NCBI GenBank assembly: GCA_934320655.1
Contig: CAKRFN010000009.1
Location: 48,644-112,643, forward strand
From: an uncultured Eubacterium sp.
GTDB taxonomy: Bacteria > Bacillota > Clostridia > Lachnospirales > Lachnospiraceae
Length of the DNA stretch: 64,000 nucleotides
Reading direction: 5' to 3'
The notes under the pieces are model-generated. The model saw only the letters and a list, made by a program, of their open reading frames with translations, was not told the DNA's origin and made no database searches. Shown here piece after piece: positions 34,261 to 43,360 of the stretch (position 1 is its first letter; each line of letters opens with the position of its first letter). Both the position numbers and the translations under genes were made by a program.

Positions 34261-34905
34261 CTACCACAGAGCAGCCTCAACGACACGCACCGGATAGCCC
34301 CCTGCCCCCGCATAACAGACCGCCATCTCGTACCCATCCAGCCGCAGTTCCGCAAAATGCCGCCCTGCGATCCGGCTGCTGCACTGTCCGTCCGCCACCA
34401 CCGAAAAGTCCCTCAGATCCTGCGTCATACCGCTGCCGTCACATTTGATCCAGCTCTCCTTGCGCGCCCAGATCCGGTAAAAGCCCGCACCGGACGCATA
34501 TGCCTCCTGCTCCTCCGCCGTGAAAAATCGTGCTGCCAGCTGTTCCTCCCTGCCGGTTTTCTCTACATGCTGGATATCACAGCCGACTTCGACCGGAGCC
34601 AGCACCGCCAGCACATAATCACCAGAATGCGACAGGTTAAACTGTATATCTGCGCGTCCCACCACATATGGTTTCCGGTGTGCGCCGACAGCGATCTCCA
34701 GCTCACGCTCACGCACACCCATATCATCGGCGAGCAGCCGGTCGAGTAATGTCCACGCGCCCAGCGAATGCAGCCTGCCCGTCTGTGTCCGAAGCGCCTC
34801 TATTTTCTGTTGTCTCTCTGTTGACAGCTCACAGAAAAAATGCCGGAACAGATCCTCCTGCTCCAGCATTTTAATGTTTGCATAAAGTCCATGAATCTCA
34901 TTCAT
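34261..34905 (-). CDS. 4'-phosphopantetheinyl transferase, Sfp type
   Basis: Transfers phosphopantetheine from CoA to carrier proteins. 214 residues with the family motifs in order: GAHRKPYV, NLSHSGDYVLAV, VGCDIQHVEK (magnesium-binding Asp) and FYRIWARKESWIK. Its first 25 codons and start region are repeated upstream of rhuM, the result of an insertion. No ribosome site is seen, and a TACACT -10 box ends six bases before the ATG, so translation may begin on a nearly leaderless message. No NRPS or PKS gene lies in the window. Confidence 0.88.
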   Translation of the reverse strand: MNEIHGLYANIKMLEQEDLFRHFFCELSTERQQKIEALRTQTGRLHSLGAWTLLDRLLADDMGVRERELEIAVGAHRKPYVVGRADIQFNLSHSGDYVLAVLAPVEVGCDIQHVEKTGREEQLAARFFTAEEQEAYASGAGFYRIWARKESWIKCDGSGMTQDLRDFSVVADGQCSSRIAGRHFAELRLDGYEMAVCYAGAGGYPVRVVEAALW

Positions 34906-34940
34906 GGGTCTAGTGTATCACGGAAAGTCCTTTTTTTCCA
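34829..34940. repeat. 112-base direct repeat, copy next to sfp
   Basis: Identical to 35966-36077 except at one base. It covers the promoter, start codon and first 25 codons of sfp, and the last codons of rhuM. Confidence 0.97.
34912..34917 (-). promoter_or_regulatory. sfp -10 box inside the repeat
   Basis: TACACT with TG one base before it (extended -10) ends six bases before the sfp ATG. The same box recurs at the other repeat copy (36049-36054), ahead of the 25-codon relic. Confidence 0.45.
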
Positions 34941-35937
34941 TAGCTTTCACCAATTTATCAAAATCACTCTCATAAAGAGAATCCTGTATCACTCGATACT
35001 TTTCAAATTCGCTCTCTGCAAATTCTTTTGCTATTGCGGCAGTAACTTTCCCTTTATCCTGCAATACCTCTGCATCATTGAAACGCAAAAATGCGTCTAA
35101 TTTTGTTTTCCAGTCTTCCATCGTCATTGGTATATGCCTTCGTGCCTGCCTCGTCGCATAATCGAGATACATTGTTACAATCTCATTGAGTTCTGCAAGT
35201 TCTTCTTTTTTCAAATAGTTTTTTGCAATCGAAACATCCGTCTTTACGATCTTTCCATCCGGTGCATTTTTCCACGACGTAAGTCCCATATGTTCTTTGG
35301 TGTGATTGGCTCTGGCAACAATCACTTCTGCTGCCGTATTTCCATGCACCGCATAGTGCATCTTGTTCTGCACCGTTGCGTAAAACTCTTTTGTGACCTG
35401 CGAGCTTCTGTCATAATCGACTGCCGTCGCATAGATATCTGTGATTTTCTGGTAAAACCGCCGCTCGCTGGCTCGGATTTCCTGTATTTCAGCAATCAGG
35501 TGTTCAAAATAGTCCTCGTCAAAAATCTGTCCATTGATCAGCCTGTCTTTATCTAATACATAGCCCTGTTTTGTAAATGTATCCAATACCTTTGTTGCCC
35601 AGACCCGAAACTGCGTTGCCCTGTCAGAATTGATTCTGTATCCCACAGCAATAATAGCTGCCAAAGAATAGAACTTATATTGATATGTTTTTCCATTATC
35701 TGCAACTTGTGCAAATTTTGCACAAGTTGCATGTTCTTCCAGCTCTTTTTCCTCAAAAATATTTTTCAAATGCTTGGTAACAACACTTCTGTCTACATCA
35801 AACAGCTTTGATATTGCCTGTTGGGTAAGCCACACATCCTGATCCTGTATCCGAACCTCGATGCCATCTTCTCCCGCATCACGAGTAAATACAAGAAAAT
35901 CAGCTGTACTGTTTCTTATCTGTAATTCTTTGCTCAT
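34918..35937 (-). CDS. RhuM-family protein
   Basis: 339 residues. The N-terminal part has the RhuM core (WLTQQAISKLFDVDRSVVTKHLKNIFEE, ATCAKFAQVADNGKTYQYKFYSLAAIIAVGYRINS, then RATQFRVWATKVL), and the C-terminal half is helical. RhuM proteins are common on islands and near defence or phage genes; their activity is not known. The ATG at 35937 is preceded by GGAGG at nine bases. The frame is open upstream into a duplicated copy of the first 25 codons of Sfp, and the last codons (MEKKDFP) lie in the other repeat copy, so the gene came in as an insertion. Confidence 0.85.
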   Translation of the reverse strand: MSKELQIRNSTADFLVFTRDAGEDGIEVRIQDQDVWLTQQAISKLFDVDRSVVTKHLKNIFEEKELEEHATCAKFAQVADNGKTYQYKFYSLAAIIAVGYRINSDRATQFRVWATKVLDTFTKQGYVLDKDRLINGQIFDEDYFEHLIAEIQEIRASERRFYQKITDIYATAVDYDRSSQVTKEFYATVQNKMHYAVHGNTAAEVIVARANHTKEHMGLTSWKNAPDGKIVKTDVSIAKNYLKKEELAELNEIVTMYLDYATRQARRHIPMTMEDWKTKLDAFLRFNDAEVLQDKGKVTAAIAKEFAESEFEKYRVIQDSLYESDFDKLVKAMEKKDFP

Positions 35938-35965
35938 AAGGACTATCCTCCATGAAAGAATCCTG

Positions 35966-36077
35966 TCACAGAAAAAATGCCGGAACAGATCCTCCTGCTC
36001 CAGCATTTTAATGTTTGCATAAAGTCCATGAATCTCATTCATGGATCTAGTGTATCACGGAAAGTCCTTTTTTTCCA
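35966..36077. repeat. 112-base direct repeat, copy upstream of rhuM
   Basis: Carries the sfp promoter, ATG (36042) and 25 sfp codons in front of rhuM. The only difference from the other copy is A for G in the sequence just before the start codon. It could still drive transcription into rhuM. Confidence 0.97.
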
Positions 36078-36085
36078 GCCACATT

Positions 36086-37066
36086 TTACAGCATATGTGC
36101 ACGCAGTTCCTCGCCGGATAACGGGCTGAGATAAGCCGGAGCGATATCGAACACGGTCTTGCAGCCGCTCACGCCCTCGTTGGAAAGGCGGTTGATCGCA
36201 CGTGCAAACGCGAGAATGACAGACGAAGTAAATTCCGGGTTGGAATCCAGCTTCAAGCTGTACTCTACGACATGTTTATGCTCCTTCTCCAGTCCGGTCA
36301 CGCCGGTACGGAACACAAATCCGCCGTGCGGAATCTCTGCGTGATCTCTCGCAAACTCCTCCTCAGAGATAAAATGTACCGTCGTATCATACTCATCAAA
36401 GTAGTTGGGCATCGTCTTGATATCCTGCTCAATCTGCGCCAGATCCGCACCCTCCTCTGCAACGACAAAGCACTCTCTCACATGCTTCTGGCGTGTGGTC
36501 AGCTCCGGATTTGCTCCGCTTCTGACTGCCTCCAATGCTGACTCTACAGGAATCGTATACTGCTTACCGTTTTTCACGCCGGGCACTCTGCGGATCGCAT
36601 CGGAATGTCCCTGACTGACACCCTTGCCCCAGAATGTATAGTCCCTGCCCTCCGGCAGAATCGCAGAGCCGTACAGTCTCATAATCGAGAACATACCGGG
36701 ATCCCAGCCGCAGGAAATCATTGCGACATGACCATTCTCCTTTGCCGCCTGATCGACATTGGCAAAATGCTCCGGAATTCTCGCATGTGTGTCAAAGCTG
36801 TCGATGACATTAAAATATTTTGCATACTCCGGTGTCTGCTCCGGCAGATCTGTCGCCGAACCGCCACACAGTACGAGCACATCGATCTTGCCCTGCATCT
36901 TTGCAATATCGTCTACCGAATACACAGCAACGCCTTCGGTCGCAGGATGCACGGATGCCGGATCTCTGCGCGTAAAAATGCATATGAGCTCCATGTCGTC
37001 ATTCTGGCGAACCGCACTCTCGACACCTCTGCCGAGATTACCATAGCCTAAAATTCCAATTTTCAT
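36086..37066 (-). CDS. ddh: meso-diaminopimelate D-dehydrogenase
   Basis: NADPH-dependent one-step synthesis of meso-diaminopimelate from tetrahydrodipicolinate, for lysine and peptidoglycan. 326 residues with the Rossmann start IGILGYGNLGRGVE, SCGWDPGMFS in the middle and GVSQGHSDAIRRVPGV in the substrate domain, all as in clostridial Ddh. GGGGATAAG precedes the ATG. It stops nine bases before the upstream copy of the 112-base repeat. Confidence 0.95.
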   Translation of the reverse strand: MKIGILGYGNLGRGVESAVRQNDDMELICIFTRRDPASVHPATEGVAVYSVDDIAKMQGKIDVLVLCGGSATDLPEQTPEYAKYFNVIDSFDTHARIPEHFANVDQAAKENGHVAMISCGWDPGMFSIMRLYGSAILPEGRDYTFWGKGVSQGHSDAIRRVPGVKNGKQYTIPVESALEAVRSGANPELTTRQKHVRECFVVAEEGADLAQIEQDIKTMPNYFDEYDTTVHFISEEEFARDHAEIPHGGFVFRTGVTGLEKEHKHVVEYSLKLDSNPEFTSSVILAFARAINRLSNEGVSGCKTVFDIAPAYLSPLSGEELRAHML

Positions 37067-37124
37067 GATCTTATCCCCTTTTTTATATATTCTGTTTTGT
37101 TATTTATCCAATCTGTCTGAGCGT

Positions 37125-38498
37125 CTACCGGTCCTCTACGGACGTATAATCTTTATGCGTACCAACATAACGGTATGCCGGACGGATGATCTTTCCGTTG
37201 TTGACAAGCTCCTCCAGCCGGTGCGCACTCCATCCGGATATACGCGAGATCGCGAAAATCGGTGTAAACAGCTCCGTCGGTATGCCGAGCATCGTATAGA
37301 CAAATCCACTGTAAAAATCGACGTTTGCACAGATCGGTTTGAACAGGTGTCTGCGCTCCGCGATCAGCTTTGACGCGATCCGCTCCACCGTATCATACAG
37401 TTCAAATTCGCGCTCCATGCCCTTCGCCTGCGACAACAGCCTTGCATATTTTTTCAGCATGACCTCACGCGGATCGGAGTCCGTATAGACCGCATGACCG
37501 ACACCATAGATCAGTCCGGCATGGTCAAATGCCTTTTTATCGAGAATCGCCGTCAGATATTCCGTCAGCGAATCCTCATCGGAAGTATTGCAGTTTGCAC
37601 GCAGATCCTCAAACATCTGCATGACCTTCAGATTCGCACCGCCGTGTCGGGGACCTTTCAGTGATGACATCGACGCCGCCACTGCCGAATAGGTATCCGT
37701 ACCCGAAGATGTCACGACATGGTTCGTAAAAGTCGAGTTGTTACCACCGCCATGCTCTGCATGCAATACCAGTGCCACATCCAGCACGCGCGCCTCCAGA
37801 TCGGTAAATGTACCGTCCTTGCGGAGCATATATAAAATATTTTCCGCCGTGGACAGATCCTTCTTCGGCGGACGCACGAGCAGCGTCTTTTCGAGCCGGA
37901 AATGACGGTATGCATAATAAGAATACACTGCCATGAGCGGCATCTTTGCAATGAGCTGTAACGACTGGCGCAGCACGTTATCGACCGATATGTTATCCGG
38001 ATCTGAATCATAGGAATACAATAACACGATACATTTCTGCAGCGCGTTCATCAGATTCGCCGGAGGTGCTTTCATGATGACATCTCTGACAAAATCACTC
38101 GACAACTCTCTCAGACTGCCGAGAATGCGTACAAAGCTCTCCAGCTCTTCCTCCTTCGGCAGCTTGCCAAACAGCAGCAGGTAGGTCGCTTCCTCAAACA
38201 TAAAACGCTTTTTTGCATTTCCGCCGATCAGATCCACGACATTGATACCCTGAAAATACAGTTCGCCGTCGATCGGATGTGACGTTCCGTCCGCATCTAC
38301 CTTCGTTGCCAGCACATCAGAGATCTCCGTGAGTCCGGTCAGTACACCTTTTCCGTTTGAATCACGCAATCCTCTTTTTACGTCGTATTTCTGATAAAGT
38401 CCCTGATCGATCGCTCCGGAGATCAGACAATTCTGCACAAGCTCATCAAACTGCTGATCCAGCTCGTCGCCCAGTTCCATCATCTCATGGTAATCCAT
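37125..38498 (-). CDS. gltA: citrate synthase
   Basis: Condenses oxaloacetate and acetyl-CoA. 457 residues. The catalytic residues are visible in KGPRHGGANL (His), GLIYGVGHAVYTDSDPR (His) and KPICANVDFYSGFVY (Asp). This is the longer clostridial form. The ATG at 38498 with GGGAG ahead is preferred to an upstream in-frame codon. It is a single gene and likely serves glutamate synthesis in an organism without a full cycle. Confidence 0.93.
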   Translation of the reverse strand: MDYHEMMELGDELDQQFDELVQNCLISGAIDQGLYQKYDVKRGLRDSNGKGVLTGLTEISDVLATKVDADGTSHPIDGELYFQGINVVDLIGGNAKKRFMFEEATYLLLFGKLPKEEELESFVRILGSLRELSSDFVRDVIMKAPPANLMNALQKCIVLLYSYDSDPDNISVDNVLRQSLQLIAKMPLMAVYSYYAYRHFRLEKTLLVRPPKKDLSTAENILYMLRKDGTFTDLEARVLDVALVLHAEHGGGNNSTFTNHVVTSSGTDTYSAVAASMSSLKGPRHGGANLKVMQMFEDLRANCNTSDEDSLTEYLTAILDKKAFDHAGLIYGVGHAVYTDSDPREVMLKKYARLLSQAKGMEREFELYDTVERIASKLIAERRHLFKPICANVDFYSGFVYTMLGIPTELFTPIFAISRISGWSAHRLEELVNNGKIIRPAYRYVGTHKDYTSVEDR

Positions 38499-38740
38499 AC
38501 TTCCACTCCCAACTTGCATTGTAATTGTTGCAAACAGTCATGTTGCATTTTCCATTCATCAAACTTGCAAAATGTAACCTGCAAGTTTTACGCTTCAATC
38601 GCAGTCATGGTCTATTTCCCAAGTTTTTACTGCTTTTGCTATCATACAACATTTCCTATTGAAATGCAAGTCTCGCCCTGCAATTATTCATATTGTGTAC
38701 CGTTCCGCCATTTACACATATTCCGAAATACAGGTAAAAA

Positions 38741-39463
38741 TTATAACACCTTAGACAAAAATTCTTTGGTACGCTCATTTTGCGGATTGCCGAAGATCTG
38801 CTCCGGTGTGCCCTGCTCCATGATCCTGCCCTCATCCATGAACAACACGCGCGTTGCAACCTCTCTGGCAAAGCCCATCTCGTGGGTCACGACCGCCATC
38901 GTCATACCGTCGTCTGCCAGACCCTTCATAACGCCGAGCACCTCTCCGACCATCTCCGGATCAAGCGCGGACGTCGGCTCATCAAACAGCATCATTTTTG
39001 GTTTCATCATCAGCGACCGCACGATCGCGATACGCTGCTTTTGTCCTCCGGAAAGCTGTCCGGGATAAGTATCTGCCTTTTCTGACAGATTGACGAGCTT
39101 TAGCAGGCTCAGCGCCTCCTCGTTTGCCGCTTCCTTTGACATCAGTTTAAGCTGGATCGGTGCCAGCGTCAGGTTTTCCATGATCGACAAATGCGGAAAC
39201 AGGTTAAAATGCTGGAATACCATACCCATCTGCTGGCGGATCTTATTGATATCCACACCTTTTTCGGTGATATCCACACCGTCAAAAATGATCTGTCCGC
39301 CTGTCGGCTGCTCCAACAGGTTCATGCAGCGTAAAAATGTAGATTTTCCGGAGCCGGAAGGGCCGATAATAACGACCTTTTCGCCCGGTACGATATGCTC
39401 GCTGATGTCGCACAGTACCTCATGATCTCCAAAGCTTTTATATAAATGATTAACGGTTATCAC
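38741..39463 (-). CDS. polar amino-acid ABC transporter ATPase
   Basis: 240 residues with Walker A GPSGSGKST, Q-loop FQHFNLFPH, signature LSGGQKQRIAI, Walker B MMLFDEPTSALDP and the switch His in VTHEMGF. GlnQ/HisP type. The start is GTG at 39463, inside the end of the permease gene with AGGAGG ahead. Last gene of the transporter operon. Confidence 0.92.
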   Translation of the reverse strand: MITVNHLYKSFGDHEVLCDISEHIVPGEKVVIIGPSGSGKSTFLRCMNLLEQPTGGQIIFDGVDITEKGVDINKIRQQMGMVFQHFNLFPHLSIMENLTLAPIQLKLMSKEAANEEALSLLKLVNLSEKADTYPGQLSGGQKQRIAIVRSLMMKPKMMLFDEPTSALDPEMVGEVLGVMKGLADDGMTMAVVTHEMGFAREVATRVLFMDEGRIMEQGTPEQIFGNPQNERTKEFLSKVL

Positions 39464-40178
39464 TCTCTCGCAGCCTCCTCTCCAGTTTGCTCATGACCCA
39501 TGTAAAGAACATGACGATGATCAGGTAGATCGCCGCCACGGCAAGCAGCGGCATCAATGCCTCAAATGTATTACCTCTGATAATATCTCCGCCACGTGTC
39601 AGCTCGTTCAATCCGATATATCCACAGATCGAAGTCTCCTTTAACAGTGTGATCATTTCGTTTACGAGCGCAGGTAATACATTTTTGATCGCCTGCGGCA
39701 GAATGATCTTCTCCATCGTTACCGGATAGCTCAGTCCGAGTGAACGTCCCGCCTCCATCTGACCCTTATCGATCGACATGATACCGGAACGGAAGATCTC
39801 GGCAACATAGGCACCGGAATTGATACCGAACGTCAGTATCGCAACAAGTACCTTGTTATTGCTGCTCGCCAGAAATACGAAGAACATGAGCAGTAACTGT
39901 ACCATCGTCGGCGTTCCGCGGATGATCGTCAGATACAACCGGCAGACCGCATTCAAAATATTTAAGATCACACCGGAGATACCACCCCTGCGCGACTCCG
40001 CCATCTGGTCATGCGCTGTACGGATCACTGCCACAACAATACCGATGAGCAGTCCGAGCAGCAGCGCAAACAGCGTAACGATCACTGTTGTCTGCAAACC
40101 TTTGACGATATACATGTAACGCTGTTTTTCTACAAATACAAATATAAACTTATCTATAAATTCCCGTAGCCAATCCAT
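39450..40178 (-). CDS. polar amino-acid ABC transporter permease
   Basis: 242 residues, five membrane helices, HisM/GlnP type. The conserved loop is read as MEAGRSLGLSYPVTMEKIILPQA, preceded by LTIIRGTPTMVQ. It overlaps the ATPase start by 14 bases. One permease gene suggests a homodimeric channel. Confidence 0.9.
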   Translation of the reverse strand: MDWLREFIDKFIFVFVEKQRYMYIVKGLQTTVIVTLFALLLGLLIGIVVAVIRTAHDQMAESRRGGISGVILNILNAVCRLYLTIIRGTPTMVQLLLMFFVFLASSNNKVLVAILTFGINSGAYVAEIFRSGIMSIDKGQMEAGRSLGLSYPVTMEKIILPQAIKNVLPALVNEMITLLKETSICGYIGLNELTRGGDIIRGNTFEALMPLLAVAAIYLIIVMFFTWVMSKLERRLRESDNR

Positions 40179-40272
40179 TTACATTTACCCTTTCCGTAAC
40201 TGTTTCGTACCTTCTCTATTCCGCTTTTCTTCCGTTGCAGGCTGATGTCATCCAATCCCATCCAATGCAAAA

Positions 40273-40306
40273 AGGAGACCGGGGATCTGATCGTGCCCAG
40301 CCTCCT
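40273..40306 (-). promoter_or_regulatory. hairpin between binding protein and permease
   Basis: AGGAGGCTGGG and CCCGGTCTCCT form an 11-position stem with two G-U pairs, followed on the minus strand by TTTTTG. A partial terminator here would keep binding protein in excess over the membrane parts. Confidence 0.7.
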
Positions 40307-40320
40307 GATATGCGTCCGCT

Positions 40321-41082
40321 TTATTCTGCGGGAATATACTTATCAATAATTGACTGTAATGTACCGTCCTCTTTCAGCTCAGCAAGTGCTTTGTTGATTG
40401 CATCCAACAGCGCGGTATTGTCTTTGTTCAGGGCTGCTGCATAGTCCTCGGTTACATACTCGGTATCAAGGATCTTCAGTCCCTCGTTTGCCTTTACAAA
40501 ATTCTTTGCAGGCTCATTGTCAATGATCACTGCATCTACCTTGCCCTGCTTTAATGCCATAACAGCATCTGCACCCTTGTTGTACTCCTCAACGTTCTCC
40601 TCGCCGAAATCATCCTTTGAGTAGATGTCACCGGTCGTAGCTAACTGAACACCGATCTTCTTGCCTGCCAGATCATCGACCGTCGCGATATCGGAATCCT
40701 CTGTCACGATAACGACCTGGATACCGGTTGCATAAGAATCAGAGAAGTTGACTGACTGTTTTCTCTCATCTGTAACAGTCATGCCTGCCAGTCCCATATC
40801 GACCTTTCCGGTCTGTACGGCTGTGATGATAGAATCGAACTCCATGTCCTCGATCTTTAACTCCAGTCCGAGCTTGTCTGCGACTGCCTTTGCGATATCC
40901 GCATCGATACCAACGACTTCCTCTCCCTCATAATACTCATAAGGCGGGAAATATGCGTTTGTCGCCATTGTAAGTACACCGTCGTTTACGGTCATACCTG
41001 CGGACTCTTTCTTGCCACAGGCACTGAACATCGTAGCTACCATCATCGCTACGAGAGCCATTGAAAGTAATTTCTTCTTCAT
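40321..41082 (-). CDS. amino-acid-binding lipoprotein (ABC solute-binding family 3)
   Basis: 253 residues from the ATG at 41082, which has AAGGAGG ahead. Signal peptide with lipobox FSAC, then the two-lobed fold with ATNAYFPPYEYYEGEEVVGIDADIAKAV and VDMGLAGMTVTDERK, the family-3 signature. First gene of the operon; the ligand cannot be told from sequence. Confidence 0.92.
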   Translation of the reverse strand: MKKKLLSMALVAMMVATMFSACGKKESAGMTVNDGVLTMATNAYFPPYEYYEGEEVVGIDADIAKAVADKLGLELKIEDMEFDSIITAVQTGKVDMGLAGMTVTDERKQSVNFSDSYATGIQVVIVTEDSDIATVDDLAGKKIGVQLATTGDIYSKDDFGEENVEEYNKGADAVMALKQGKVDAVIIDNEPAKNFVKANEGLKILDTEYVTEDYAAALNKDNTALLDAINKALAELKEDGTLQSIIDKYIPAE

Positions 41083-41135
41083 AATCTTTTCCTCCTTGTA
41101 CGTGATTCTCTGTCTCACTAACTATATTCTTGAGT

Positions 41136-41164
41136 ATTATACAGTAGCCGCTATGAAAAAACAA
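41136..41164 (-). promoter_or_regulatory. promoter of the amino-acid ABC operon
   Basis: TTGTTT (41159-41164) and TATAAT (41136-41141), 17-base spacer, on the minus strand. Confidence 0.6.
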
Positions 41165-41175
41165 TGGTAGAAACG

Positions 41176-41206
41176 CATGAAAATGTATTTATTTACATGT
41201 TTCATG
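41176..41206. promoter_or_regulatory. palindrome between the divergent promoters
   Basis: CATGAAA with TTTCATG and, inside, ATGTA with TACAT form a 12-bp inverted repeat with a single bulged base. It lies between the amino-acid transporter promoter and the pyrB promoter, a likely operator for one or both. Confidence 0.45.
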
Positions 41207-41232
41207 AATAAAAAATAGCTAAAAAACAATCC

Positions 41233-41261
41233 TTGAATTTCTCTGTCCGATATTATATGAT
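41233..41261 (+). promoter_or_regulatory. pyrB promoter
   Basis: TTGAAT (41233-41238) and TATGAT (41256-41261), spacer 17. The leader to the ATG is short and shows no PyrR-type attenuator. Confidence 0.6.
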
Positions 41262-41294
41262 AGAAAAAATACAAAAACGCAAGGAGGAAGTATC

Positions 41295-42218
41295 ATGCGT
41301 CATCTCATGAGTCCGTTGGACCTGTCGGTCGAAGAGACAGCCGAATTGTTGTCCCTCGCCAACGACATTGAAAAACACCCCGAAAAATATGCACACGCCT
41401 GTGAGGGGAAAAAGCTCGCCACCTGTTTCTATGAGCCCAGTACCCGTACCCGACTCAGTTTTGAAGCTGCCATGTTGAATCTCGGCGGCAATGTTCTCGG
41501 TTTTCACAGTGCAGACAGCAGTTCTGCTTCCAAAGGAGAAAGTGTTTCCGATACGATCCGCGTCATTTCCTGTTACGCAGACATCTGTGCGATCCGCCAC
41601 CCGAAAGAAGGTGCCGCGCTGGTCGCTTCTCAGAAATCCCGTATTCCCGTGATCAATGCCGGCGACGGCGGTCATCAGCATCCCACCCAGACACTTACCG
41701 ATCTGCTCACGATCTACAGCCTGAAGGGACATTTTGACCATTTGAAGATCGGACTGTGCGGTGATCTGAAATTCGGACGCACGGTACATTCGCTGATCAA
41801 TGCGCTGATCCGCTATCCGGATGTGGAATTTGTACTCGTCTCACCGGAGGAGCTGCGCGTGCCGAGTTATATCCGCACCGATGTACTCGAGGCAAACCAT
41901 GTGCCCTACCGCGAGATGGAGCGTCTCGAGGATGCGATCGGTGATCTGGATATCCTCTATATGACCCGCGTCCAGAGAGAGCGTTTCTTCAACGAGGAAG
42001 ATTATGTACGCATGAAGGATTTCTATATTCTGGATAAAGAGAAAATGAATCTCGCCCGCGAGGACATGCTGGTATTACATCCGCTGCCCCGTGTCAACGA
42101 GATCGCCGTTGAGGTCGATGACGACCCGCGCGCCGTATACTTTAAACAGGCACAATACGGTGTCTATGTGCGCATGGCGCTGATCCTGACACTGCTTGGC
42201 ATCAAGGTAGATTCATAG
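41295..42218 (+). CDS. pyrB: aspartate carbamoyltransferase catalytic subunit
   Basis: 307 residues. First committed step of pyrimidine synthesis. The carbamoyl-phosphate loop is EPSTRTRLSFE, followed by SSSASKGES, the segment DGGHQHPTQTLTDL and the C-terminal VLHPLPRVNEI. AAGGAGG precedes the ATG. It is 11 bases before pyrI, so both subunits are made together, the E. coli-like regulated holoenzyme. Confidence 0.96.
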   Translation: MRHLMSPLDLSVEETAELLSLANDIEKHPEKYAHACEGKKLATCFYEPSTRTRLSFEAAMLNLGGNVLGFHSADSSSASKGESVSDTIRVISCYADICAIRHPKEGAALVASQKSRIPVINAGDGGHQHPTQTLTDLLTIYSLKGHFDHLKIGLCGDLKFGRTVHSLINALIRYPDVEFVLVSPEELRVPSYIRTDVLEANHVPYREMERLEDAIGDLDILYMTRVQRERFFNEEDYVRMKDFYILDKEKMNLAREDMLVLHPLPRVNEIAVEVDDDPRAVYFKQAQYGVYVRMALILTLLGIKVDS

Positions 42219-42229
42219 GAGGTATAAAG

Positions 42230-42655
42230 ATGTTAAATATTAGTGGTATTCATGAGGGTTTTGTACTCGATCACATTCAGGCGGGCATGAGCATGCAGAT
42301 CTATCACGATCTCAAACTCGACGAGCTCGACTGCACCGTCGCAATCATTAAAAATGCCAAAAGCCAGAAAATGGGAAAGAAAGATATCATCAAGGTAGAA
42401 TGCCCGATCGATGCGCTTGATCTGGATATTCTCGGATTTATCGACCACCACATCACGGTCAATGTCATCAAAGACGACAAAAAGATTGAAAAAAAGACTT
42501 TGGAACTGCCGAAAGAAGTGCACAACGTGATTTCCTGCAAGAATCCACGCTGCATCACCTCCATCGAACAGGAGTTAGAGCAGATCTTCGTGCTCACAGA
42601 TCCCGAACACGAAGTCTATCGCTGTAAATACTGCGAAACAAAATTCAAACGTTAA
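42230..42655 (+). CDS. pyrI: aspartate carbamoyltransferase regulatory subunit
   Basis: 141 residues with an N-terminal nucleotide-binding domain and a C-terminal zinc domain whose four cysteines are seen in SCKNPRC and CKYC. It confers feedback control by nucleotides on PyrB. AGGAGG lies ahead of the ATG. Confidence 0.95.
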   Translation: MLNISGIHEGFVLDHIQAGMSMQIYHDLKLDELDCTVAIIKNAKSQKMGKKDIIKVECPIDALDLDILGFIDHHITVNVIKDDKKIEKKTLELPKEVHNVISCKNPRCITSIEQELEQIFVLTDPEHEVYRCKYCETKFKR

Positions 42656-42682
42656 ACAGCATAAAATAAAGCAACCGATCTT

Positions 42683-43360
42683 CTAAAAGCGGAACCCACC
42701 CGGAATGCAGCAACAGTTACATAAGATGTTGAGCAGACATAAGCTCCAGCAGAAACTGTTGCCTGCATACGGCCGGCTGTAACCGCGTCCCATATTACTG
42801 TACCAGTCCCCACCATAGCTTAGCTGCTGTTCAAATGCACGGAACTGTAAATTATTCGGCTCCATCGCACAGGCCTGTGCGATGTGTTCTTTTGCTGTCA
42901 CATTATTTCCTGTACCCGCATTCGCCATCGCACTGTAATAGTACCAGGTCGCCGAGCGCGTCTGGATATTGGCAAGTACATTGAGCGCCTCCCGATAACA
43001 GCGGTGATTGATATAATTGGCTGCTGCCTGCAGCTCGATCGTATCGGTATCCGAAGATCCGGTGCTGTACTGTCTGCCGCTATAGGCACCGCCAAATCCG
43101 CCAAATTCCCCGAAACCACCGTAGTAGCCGCCCTGACCGTGATCTCCAAAGCTGTCATAGCTGTAGCCCTGCTGCTTTTCCTTCATGATCTGGTCATACG
43201 CCTGCTGCACTTCCTTAAACCGCTCCTCCGCCTGTGCCCGATTCGGATTGTTGATATTCGCGTCCGGATGATACCTGCGGCTGAGGTTTCGATATGCTTT
43301 TTTGATCTCATCATCACTGGCACCGGGTGATACACCCAGCACATCATAGGGATTTGCCAC
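42683..43360 (-). CDS. J-domain protein
   Basis: 225 residues from a GTG at 43360, with AGGAAG ahead and a 17-base overlap with the upstream gene; a longer ATG frame runs through that gene in another frame and is rejected. Residues 3-65 are a J domain with the HPD motif (RRYHPDANINN), then a Gly/Phe/Tyr-rich linker, a helical TPR-like part (YREALNVLANIQ, IAQACAMEPNN) and a cysteine-rich hydrophobic end. It would recruit DnaK to an unknown client, probably one handled by the DUF5685 partner. Confidence 0.8.
   Translation of the reverse strand: MANPYDVLGVSPGASDDEIKKAYRNLSRRYHPDANINNPNRAQAEERFKEVQQAYDQIMKEKQQGYSYDSFGDHGQGGYYGGFGEFGGFGGAYSGRQYSTGSSDTDTIELQAAANYINHRCYREALNVLANIQTRSATWYYYSAMANAGTGNNVTAKEHIAQACAMEPNNLQFRAFEQQLSYGGDWYSNMGRGYSRPYAGNSFCWSLCLLNILCNCCCIPGGFRF

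Noticed and set aside
34110..34355. An 81-codon minus-strand frame across the end of sfp and copy B
   Set aside because: It overlaps sfp in another frame and runs through the non-coding element; no ribosome site.
41262..41294. PyrR-type or riboswitch control ahead of pyrB
   Set aside because: The leader is only about 30 bases long with no terminator or conserved binding loop.
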